From Paracoccus sphaerophysae (GTDB lineage Bacteria > Pseudomonadota > Alphaproteobacteria > Rhodobacterales > Rhodobacteraceae), in assembly GCF_000763805.1 (NCBI RefSeq), contig NZ_JRKS01000004.1:1-64000 (forward strand): a stretch of 64,000 nt of DNA. The letters run 5' to 3'. A program made the position numbers and the translations under genes. This document shows positions 56,121-64,000 of this stretch, piece by piece; position 1 is the first letter of the stretch, and the number at the start of each line of letters is the position of its first letter. Under the pieces are notes generated by a model that saw only the letters and a list, made by a program, of their open reading frames with translations, was not told the DNA's origin and ran no database searches.

Positions 56121-57023
56121 CTATTTGGTTGCCGACTCGCTTGGCCGCAAGGGGCGGGGCGGTGACGGCGCCCGGCCGGCCAGCAGCACGCCGGCGATGA
56201 CCAGCGTGCCGGCGGCCAGTTCGGCCGGCTGCGGCCGCTCGCCTAGGATCGCCCAGGACGACAGTACGCCCACCACCGGGACCAGCATCGACCACGGCGC
56301 CACCTGGCTGGCGGGATAGCGCGACATCAGCGTCGTCCATATGCCATAGCCGACCAGCGAGGCGAAGACGACGACATACAGCAGGCCCAGCACGGCGGGC
56401 AGGGCCTCGGCCGAAAAGGCTCCGGCCAGGGCGGGCAGGATGCGGGGGCCTTCGGCCAGCCAGGACAGCAGATACATCGGCAGCAGCGGCACGACCGACA
56501 TCCACAGCGTCAGCTGCAGGGGCTTCGGCGGCATCGCCAGCCGGGCGCCGATATTGCCGATGGCCCAGCCGAACCCGCCCGCCAGCGTCAGCGCCACCGG
56601 CCACCACGCCGCGCTGCGGGCCCGCAGCCAGCCGATCAGCACGAGGCCCAGGATCGCCAGCGCCAGCCCGGCCAGCTGCCGCGCGGCCAGCCGTTCGCCC
56701 AAAAACAGCACCGCGAGGATGATCGTGAACGGCGCCGAGGATTGCAGCACCAGCGACGCCAGCCCCGCCGGCATCCCCGCCGCGATCCCGGCATAGAGGA
56801 AGCCGAACTGCAGCACCCCCAGCCCGAAGCCGGTCAGCAGCAGCCAGCGCAGCGGCACCTGCGGGCGTGGCACCAGCAGCACCGTCGGCACCGCCAGCAG
56901 CGTGAACCGCAGCGCGACCCCCAGCAGTGGCGGGAAATGCTGCAGCATCAGCGCGGTGGCGGGAAAATTGAGCCCCCACAGGATCGGCACTAGCAGCACC
57001 ACGAGGCGGTCGCGTCCCTGCAC
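56121..57023 (-). CDS. EamA/DMT-family transporter
   Basis: The 300-residue protein has ten helices in two EamA repeats: LVPILWGLNFPATALML near residue 13 and GGFGWAIGNIGARLAM near 150 start each half. It resembles the YdcZ/RhaT/EamA exporters of amino acids or other metabolites. The start is GTG at 57023 with AAAGGA upstream; the longer frame runs into dinB. The short C-terminal tail is Arg/Pro-rich. Upstream in the same direction lies dinB (62 bp gap). The 235-bp gap between its stop and the DUF6280-like gene shows small hairpins only. Confidence 0.86.
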   Translation of the reverse strand: MQGRDRLVVLLVPILWGLNFPATALMLQHFPPLLGVALRFTLLAVPTVLLVPRPQVPLRWLLLTGFGLGVLQFGFLYAGIAAGMPAGLASLVLQSSAPFTIILAVLFLGERLAARQLAGLALAILGLVLIGWLRARSAAWWPVALTLAGGFGWAIGNIGARLAMPPKPLQLTLWMSVVPLLPMYLLSWLAEGPRILPALAGAFSAEALPAVLGLLYVVVFASLVGYGIWTTLMSRYPASQVAPWSMLVPVVGVLSSWAILGERPQPAELAAGTLVIAGVLLAGRAPSPPRPLRPSESATK

Positions 57024-57084
57024 GGTCTGTCCTTTCGCGGTGGGGTCGCGGCACCCTGACCGCAATGGCCGCCCGGCCGCAAGC

Positions 57085-58257
57085 TCAGCCGAAGAGGTCG
57101 AGCTGTTCGGGGGCCGGGCCCTCGGGCAGCGGGCACAGCGCCGACAGGGTGATCCCCAGCAGCCGCACGCCGCGCGGCACCGGGCGCGCATCGGGCAGCA
57201 CCTGCGGCAGCAGCGCCACCGCCTCGGCCAGCAGCTGCGCCGCGCTGGTGACCGGGTGGGGCAGGCTGCGGGCGCGGGTGACAAACTGGAAATCGGTGTA
57301 TTTCGCCTTGAGCGTCACCGTGCGCCCGCTGATCCCGCGCGGATGGGCGTGGCGCCAGACCTTGTCGGCCAGTGGCGCCAGCGCCTCGGTCGCGGCGGGC
57401 AGGTCGAAGATGTCGGTGAAGAAGGTGTTCTCGGCCCCGATCGACTTGCGCTCGCGGTTCGGGCGGACCTCGCGGTGGTCGATGCCGCGGGCGATGTTCC
57501 AGTAATACTGCCCGGACTTGCCGAAGCGGGCGGTCAGGAACTCCAGGCTCTGGCGATGCAGGTCGGCGCCGGTGAGGATGCCGTGGCGTTCCATCCGCGC
57601 CGCGGTGGCGGGGCCCACGCCGTGAAAGCGGCTGATGGGCAGGGTCAGCACATAGGCCGGGCCGGCCTCTGGCGGGATCACGAACAGCCCGTCGGGCTTC
57701 CGCTGGTCCGAGGCGAGCTTGGCCAGGAACTTGTTGTAGCTGACCCCGGCCGAGGCGGTCAGCCCGGTTTCCGCCCGGATCAGCGCCCGGATCTCGCGCG
57801 CGATCTGGGTGGCGGTTCGGCCGTCGAGGTAATCGGTGAGGTCCAGATAGGCCTCGTCCAGCGACACGGGTTCGATCAGCGGGGTGAAGCGGGCGAAGAT
57901 GTCGCGGATCTGGGCGCTGACGGATTTGTAGACCTCGAAGCGCGGCTTGACGAAGATCAGGTCCGGGCACAGCCGCGCCGCACGGACCGAGGGCATGGCC
58001 GAGCGCACGCCAAACGGTCGCGCCTCGTAGCTGGCGGCGGCGACGACGCCGCGCAGCGATGATCCGCCGACCGCCACCGGCTTGCCGCGCAGGTCGGGAT
58101 TGTCGCGCTGTTCGACCGAAGCGTAGAAGGCGTCCATGTCGACATGGACGATGCGGCGGACGGGCGGATCGGCCGGCCCGTCCGGCGGCGCCGGACCGGG
58201 GCGCTGCCCCGGACCCCGGGATATTTGCGGACCGCCCGAAGCCTCAGGGGGCGGCAT
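57085..58257 (-). CDS. dinB: DNA polymerase IV (DinB), N-terminus read from a repeat
   Basis: Pol IV is a Y-family translesion polymerase. The metal ligands are in RRIVHVDMDAFYASVEQRD and VSLDEAYLDLTDY; the helix-hairpin-helix is ISRFHGVGPATAARM, and the protein ends PEQLDLFG, a beta-clamp-binding motif. Family homology starts at about residue 34. The only in-frame start is ATG 58257, so the first 34 residues (PPPEASGGPQISRGPG and on) are translated through repeat copy D and overlap ygfZ by 14 bp. No GTTC-N7-GTTC box is seen upstream, so SOS control is not evident. Total about 390 residues. Confidence 0.92.
   Translation of the reverse strand: MPPPEASGGPQISRGPGQRPGPAPPDGPADPPVRRIVHVDMDAFYASVEQRDNPDLRGKPVAVGGSSLRGVVAAASYEARPFGVRSAMPSVRAARLCPDLIFVKPRFEVYKSVSAQIRDIFARFTPLIEPVSLDEAYLDLTDYLDGRTATQIAREIRALIRAETGLTASAGVSYNKFLAKLASDQRKPDGLFVIPPEAGPAYVLTLPISRFHGVGPATAARMERHGILTGADLHRQSLEFLTARFGKSGQYYWNIARGIDHREVRPNRERKSIGAENTFFTDIFDLPAATEALAPLADKVWRHAHPRGISGRTVTLKAKYTDFQFVTRARSLPHPVTSAAQLLAEAVALLPQVLPDARPVPRGVRLLGITLSALCPLPEGPAPEQLDLFG
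58190..58226 (+). repeat. Repeat element copy D
   Basis: GCCGGACCGGGGCGCTGCCC and onward to GATATTT: 37 bases identical to copy C. The AAAGAAGAA tail is missing here (GCGGACCG follows). It sits after the ygfZ stop and within the dinB N-terminal coding region, in reverse orientation to both genes. Confidence 0.75.
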
Positions 58258-58974
58258 CGGCGGTGACCGGGGCGCCGCCCGCCGTCAGGCCGGCGCCGAT
58301 GCGGTCAAATCGCAGATATGCGATGGCCCGGTCGCCGGCGCGGGTGTGCAGCACCCCGGCCTCGCGCCCGTCCGCGGTCAGGATCGGGGTGCCGGCGGCG
58401 GCCTCGCCCGCGACCGAGACGGTGGTGAGGCCCTTGCGGAGTTCGGTCTTGTGCTTCATCCGCGCGGTGACCTCTTGCCCGACATAGCAGCCCTTGCGGA
58501 AATCGACGCCGTGCAGGCGCTCGAACCCGGCTTCCAGCGGGAAGGTCTCGTTGGGGATCAGCTCGACCAGCGTCTCGGGGATGCAGTGGGCGACGCGGAT
58601 CGCCTCCCAGTCGGTGCCGTCATCGGGGGCGCTGTCGCCATACAGCCGCCAACCCAGCGCCGGATGGCGAGGGTCGGTGATGGCGCCCGCGGGCGCCGGG
58701 CCGGTCCCGCGCGAGACGTTCAGCCCGGCGGGGGCGATCTGCACGTCGCTGCGCAGGCGATACATCGCCAGCCGCCGCATCAGGTCGTCGGCCAGCCGCG
58801 CATCGACGTCGATCAGCAGCGACTCGCCATCCGGCACGATCAGGAAATCCGCCAGATACTTGCCCTGCGGCGTCAGCAGCGCCGCCCAGACCGGAGCCCT
58901 GGTCACGTCATTCGTCACCAGCCCCTGCAGAAAACCGACACGGTCGCCGCCGGTCACGCGCAGGATCGTCCGCA

Positions 58975-58978
<4 letters not shown>
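58244..58978 (-). CDS. ygfZ: YgfZ/GcvT-like folate-binding protein
   Basis: YgfZ uses tetrahydrofolate and assists late Fe-S cluster assembly (IBA57 in mitochondria). The 244-residue protein has the N-terminal GcvT fold (LRVTGGDRVGFLQGLVTNDV, residues 6-25) and the signature KGCYVGQEVTARMKH near 162-176, with the functional Cys. Length is normal for the alphaproteobacterial short form. Its start overlaps the ABC exporter stop by four bases. Confidence 0.92.
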
Positions 58979-60726
<1,748 letters not shown>

Positions 60727-60826
60727 CCGTCTCTCCTGCGGTTGGTCCGGGGATAGCCCGGCTGCGGCCGTGGCGGCAAGAGAGCGGACCGCGACGGCAC
60801 GCGTGGCCCGTGGCAGCCGGGGCGCG

Positions 60827-60882
60827 CGGCCGCGGTTGACGGGCCGCGGTTGACGGGCCGCGGTTGACGGGCCGCGGTTGAC
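60827..60882. repeat. Four tandem 14-bp repeats between the exporter and priA
   Basis: The unit GGGCCGCGGTTGAC is repeated four times without gap (first copy differs at its first base), with a partial fifth copy. Each unit contains CCGCGG and TTGAC, a -35-like sequence on the plus strand. It ends 16 bases before the priA start. Copy number can change by slippage. Confidence 0.9.
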
Positions 60883-60898
60883 GGGCGACATCGCGGCG

Positions 60899-63127
60899 AT
60901 GGACAGCCATTTGCCCCATGTCTTTGCCCCCGGCGCCCGGATCGGCGTGCTGACGACCGAACCCGTGGGGCTGCTGGACTACCTCGCGCCCGAGGGCGGG
61001 GTCGCGCTGGGGCAACTGGTGGTGGTTCCCCTGGGCCCGCGCCGGGTGATGGGCGCGGTCTGGGGGCCGGGGCAGGGGCATTTCGATGCGGCCAGGCTGC
61101 GGCCCGTGGCGCGGCTGATCGACGCCCAGCCGTTGACCCCGGGGATGATCGAGTTCCTGGACCGCGCCGCCGATTACACCCTGACCCCGCTGCCGGTGAT
61201 GTTGCGGATGGCGCTGCGGGCGCCCGATCTGGACCGGCCCCCCGCCGAGCGGCGGGTGATCCACCGCGCCGGACCGGCGCCCGCGCGGCTGACCGATGCG
61301 CGCGCCGCCGTGCTGCGGGTGATCGACGATCACGGCGGGGCGGGGTTCGCGCCCTCGGAACTGGCGCAGCTGGCGGGCGTGGGGGTGTCGGTGGTCCGCG
61401 GGCTGGTCGCGGCGGGCACGCTGGTCGAAACCGCGGCCCCGGTGGACATGCCGTTCCCGCGGCTCGACGCGTCCCTGCCCGGCAAGGCGCTGGACGCCGA
61501 CCAGTCCGCCGCCGTGCAGGCGCTGCGCGCGGGGATCCGCGGCGGCGCCTATGGCACGACGCTGCTGCGCGGCGTCACCGGGTCGGGCAAGACCGAGGTC
61601 TATCTGGAAGCCGTCGCCGAGACCCTGCGCCAGGGTCGGCAGGCGCTGGTCCTGCTGCCCGAGATCGCCCTGTCGGCCGAGTTCCTTGACCGGGTCGAGA
61701 CGCGCTTCGGCGCCCGCCCGGGCGAGTGGCACAGCGGCATCACCCGCACCGAGCGCCGCCGCCTGTGGCACATGGCCGGGCGGGGCGAGGTCGGGCTGGT
61801 CGTCGGCGCCCGCTCGGCGCTGTTCCTGCCGTTCCGCGACCTGGGGCTGATCGTCGTCGATGAGGAACACGACAGTTCCTACAAGCAGGACGAGACGGTC
61901 TATTACAACGCTCGCGACATGGCGGTGCTGCGCGCCTCGATCGAGCAGGCGCAGGTGGTGCTGGCCTCGGCCACGCCCTCGGTGGAAAGCTGGGTGAATG
62001 CGGGGTCGGGGCCGGGCGGGGGGAAATACGCCCGGCTCGACCTGCGCGCCCGCTATGGCGACGCGGAACTGCCGCAGATGGGCGCCATCGACCTGCGCGA
62101 GGAAGAGATGCCGTCGGGCCGCTGGATCTCGCCCACGCTGGCGGCGGCGGTGGATCAGCGGCTGGGGCGGGGCGAACAGGCGCTGCTGTTTCTCAACCGC
62201 CGCGGCTATGCGCCGATCACCACATGCCGGGCCTGCGGCCATCAGGTCGGCTGCGACGATTGCGACGCGCGGATGGTGGAACATCGGTTTCAGAAGCGCC
62301 TCGTCTGCCACCAGTGCGGGGCCACGAAGCCGGTGCCCACCGCCTGCCCGGCCTGCGGGGTCGAGGGCCGGATGGCCGCCGTCGGCCCGGGGGTCGAGCG
62401 GCTGGGCGAGGAGGTCGCCGCGCGCTTTCCCGACGCCCGCGCGGTGGTGCTGTCGTCCGACCTGTTCACCTCAGCCCGCGCGATCAAGGACACCATCGCC
62501 CGGATCGCCGGCGGCGAGGCCGACATCATCATCGGCACCCAGCTGGTCGCCAAGGGACACAACTTTCCGCTGCTGACCCTGGTGGGCGTGATCGACGCCG
62601 ATCTGGGCCTGCAGGGCGCCGATCTGCGGGCGGCGGAGCGGTCGTTCCAACTGATGCGGCAGGTGGCGGGCCGGGCAGGGCGGTTCGGCGGCGACGCCGG
62701 CGGGCGGCGGGGGCTGGCGCTGCTGCAGACCCACCAGCCCGACCACCCGGTGATCCGGGCGATCCTGTCGGGCGACGACGAGGCGTTCTGGGACGCCGAG
62801 GCCGCCCAGCGCAGGGCCGCGCAGATGCCGCCGTTTTCGCGCCTCGCCGGCATCATCCTGTCCCACCCCGACCAGCCGGTGGTCGAGGCCTATGCCGCCG
62901 AACTCGCCCGCCGCGCGGCGCCCCTGCGCCAGATCGGGGCCGAGCTGTTCGGCCCGGCGCCGGCGCCCATCGCGCGCGTCCGGGCCCGCTATCGCGTCCG
63001 GATGCTGATCCGCGCGCCGCGGCAGGCGCCGGTGCAGGCGGCGATCTCGGCGTGGCTCGCGGGGGCGCCCAAGGCTCCGGCCAACCTGCGGCTGTCGGTG
63101 GATATCGATCCTCAGAGCTTTCTCTGA
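60899..63127 (+). CDS. priA: Primosomal replication restart helicase PriA
   Basis: PriA loads the replisome at stalled forks. The 742-residue protein has the N-terminal 3'-DNA-binding and winged-helix parts (to about 200), helicase Walker A GVTGSGKTEVY near 223-233, Walker B VVDEEHDSSYKQDE, the zinc cysteines CRACGHQVGCDDCDARM..CHQCGA..CPACG (about 443-490), GTQLVAKGHNFP and RAGR. I chose ATG 60899 (MDSHLPHVFAPGARI); a TTG at 60878 lies in the tandem repeats. It is divergent from the exporter across 172 bp. Confidence 0.95.
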   Translation: MDSHLPHVFAPGARIGVLTTEPVGLLDYLAPEGGVALGQLVVVPLGPRRVMGAVWGPGQGHFDAARLRPVARLIDAQPLTPGMIEFLDRAADYTLTPLPVMLRMALRAPDLDRPPAERRVIHRAGPAPARLTDARAAVLRVIDDHGGAGFAPSELAQLAGVGVSVVRGLVAAGTLVETAAPVDMPFPRLDASLPGKALDADQSAAVQALRAGIRGGAYGTTLLRGVTGSGKTEVYLEAVAETLRQGRQALVLLPEIALSAEFLDRVETRFGARPGEWHSGITRTERRRLWHMAGRGEVGLVVGARSALFLPFRDLGLIVVDEEHDSSYKQDETVYYNARDMAVLRASIEQAQVVLASATPSVESWVNAGSGPGGGKYARLDLRARYGDAELPQMGAIDLREEEMPSGRWISPTLAAAVDQRLGRGEQALLFLNRRGYAPITTCRACGHQVGCDDCDARMVEHRFQKRLVCHQCGATKPVPTACPACGVEGRMAAVGPGVERLGEEVAARFPDARAVVLSSDLFTSARAIKDTIARIAGGEADIIIGTQLVAKGHNFPLLTLVGVIDADLGLQGADLRAAERSFQLMRQVAGRAGRFGGDAGGRRGLALLQTHQPDHPVIRAILSGDDEAFWDAEAAQRRAAQMPPFSRLAGIILSHPDQPVVEAYAAELARRAAPLRQIGAELFGPAPAPIARVRARYRVRMLIRAPRQAPVQAAISAWLAGAPKAPANLRLSVDIDPQSFL

Positions 63128-63194
63128 AACCCGGCGGCGGGTCGCGGCATTGCCTTCGCAGACAGGGATCGCGCACACAGGGAAGGACCATGAC

Positions 63195-63962
63195 ATGACC
63201 CCCAGATGGCCCGAACGGCTGTGGATCGTCCGCCACGGCGAAAGCGCCGGCAACGTCGCCCGCGACCTCGCCTATCAGCAGGGATTGGCGCGGATCGACC
63301 TGACCGGCCGCGACGTGGACGTGCCGCTGTCCGGGCTGGGCCAGCAGCAGGCCCGCGCGCTGGGCCACTGGTTCGCCGAGGGGCGCGAGGACGGGCGGCC
63401 GAACGTGGTGCTGTCCTCGCCCTATCTGCGGGCGCAGGAAACCGCGCGGCTGTTCCGCGATGCCGGCGGCTGCCCTGCCGACACCCGCATCCACCTGGAC
63501 GAGCGGCTGCGCGAAAAGGAATTCGGCATCCTCGACGGGCTGACCGGCAAGGGCATCCGCGCCGAATATCCCCAGCAGGCCGAACTGCGCGCCAGCCTCG
63601 GCAAGTTCTACCACCGCCCGCCGGGGGGCGAAAGCTGGTGCGACGTGATCTTCCGCCTGCGCACGCTGATGGACACGGTGGGCCTGCATCACGGCGGCTG
63701 CCGGGTGATGATCGTCGCTCACCAGGTCGTCGTGCTGTGCCTGCGCTACATCATCGAGGGGCTGACCGAAGAGGAGATCCTCGCCATCGACCGCGAAAAG
63801 GACGTCGCCAACTGTTCGATCACGGAATACCGCTGGTGCGCGGGCGCCGAGGGCAGCGACGGCGAGATGCAGCTGGTGCGCTATAACGTGACCGCCCCGA
63901 TGGAGGCCGAGGACACCCCCGTCACCCGCGAGCCCGACCCGATCGTGGGGACCCGCGGATGA
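63195..63962 (+). CDS. Histidine phosphatase superfamily protein
   Basis: The 255-residue protein has the branch-1 signature LWIVRHGESAGN near residue 8 (phosphorylated His, Arg), a conserved Arg in SSPYLRAQETARLF, and the second His in VMIVAHQVVVLCLR near 177. These read as a phosphoglycerate-mutase-like phosphatase (PhoE/CobC group). The last 40 residues are a variable tail. GGAAGGA precedes the start. The stop overlaps the next gene by four bases (ATGA). Confidence 0.88.
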   Translation: MTPRWPERLWIVRHGESAGNVARDLAYQQGLARIDLTGRDVDVPLSGLGQQQARALGHWFAEGREDGRPNVVLSSPYLRAQETARLFRDAGGCPADTRIHLDERLREKEFGILDGLTGKGIRAEYPQQAELRASLGKFYHRPPGGESWCDVIFRLRTLMDTVGLHHGGCRVMIVAHQVVVLCLRYIIEGLTEEEILAIDREKDVANCSITEYRWCAGAEGSDGEMQLVRYNVTAPMEAEDTPVTREPDPIVGTRG

Positions 63963-64000
63963 CGCCGGCGGTTCTCGATTCCGCCTGGCTGCGCCGCCAT
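63959..64000 (+). CDS. Start of an unidentified gene (possibly NAD(P)H-hydrate dehydratase)
   Basis: An ATG overlapping the phosphatase stop opens a frame MTPAVLDSAWLRRH that runs off the right edge after 14 codons. The pattern SxxWLRRHP at the start resembles alphaproteobacterial NnrD-type ADP/ATP-dependent NAD(P)H-hydrate dehydratases, but 14 residues cannot confirm this. The overlap indicates translational coupling. Confidence 0.4.
   Translation, partial: MTPAVLDSAWLRRH

Noticed and set aside
58244-58300. SOS box before dinB
   Set aside because: No GTTC-N7-GTTC or GAAC-N7-GAAC was found upstream of this dinB; DinB in this organism may be uninduced or part of another transcript.
60878-60898. 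TTG start of priA inside the tandem repeats
   Set aside because: The ATG at 60899 fits the family start, and repeat-number changes would alter an upstream start.

Overview
The window comes from a very GC-rich (about 70%) alphaproteobacterium, most likely Rhodobacteraceae and probably close to Paracoccus. The evidence is a eukaryotic-type Icd, a long RNase E with an acidic insertion, smo polyol uptake genes, a znuA/zur-znuC-znuB locus, a Cio-type quinol oxidase, a FzlA-like GST fold protein, and short repeats ending in a GATATTT..GCAAAGAAGAA tail. The region looks chromosomal. I see no prophage, insertion sequence, CRISPR array or rRNA. The only RNA gene is one tRNA-Leu(CAG).

Layout. 1-10270: a partial gene, a G-rich gap, a secreted protein, icd, an MBL hydrolase, a 3'-truncated purQ running into dctB-dctD, then rne. 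10362-14234: ccdA and the divergent zinc uptake locus with a candidate Zur operator. 14219-22257: a SorC-type regulator and a polyol operon (smoE, smoF with a frameshift, smoG, smoK, smoS, mtlK, HAD phosphatase). 22254-28624: LysR/VOC pair, EamA exporter, queG, fzlA-like gene, mtgA, DUF1269 protein, tRNA-Leu. 28866-38138: NDUFA9-like protein, uppP, an AT-rich spacer with alternative hairpins and a terminator, then gltD, an unknown secreted protein, a GFA enzyme and gltB. 38353-44583: AI-2E transporter, two SDRs, the Cio-type oxidase with a 31-residue DUF2474 protein, and a glycerophosphodiesterase. 44588-49691 (minus): rnd, kdsD, lptC, lptA, lptB, hpf, ptsN, with no rpoN between lptB and hpf. 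49806-64000: ridA, ybjN, smc, lrgAB, a DUF6280-like gene, EamA, dinB, ygfZ, an ABC exporter, priA, a histidine phosphatase and the start of one more gene.

How the genes work together. The smo/mtl operon imports hexitols and oxidises them to ketoses. ZnuABC imports zinc under Zur. GltBD assimilates ammonium. KdsD, LptABC, UppP and MtgA serve LPS and peptidoglycan assembly. RNase E, RNase D, Hpf and PtsN are housekeeping RNA, ribosome and nitrogen-PTS functions.

The items most worth a second look are: four GTTC half-sites spaced like an alphaproteobacterial LexA operator in front of the unknown secreted gene; the purQ truncation; the smoF frameshift; a DctD that lacks the GAFTGA loop together with the missing rpoN; the four-copy repeat family that is read into the N-termini of QueG and DinB; and the possible RNA switch or sRNA before gltD. 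Everything here was read by eye from sequence. Family names rest on motif recognition, not on searches.
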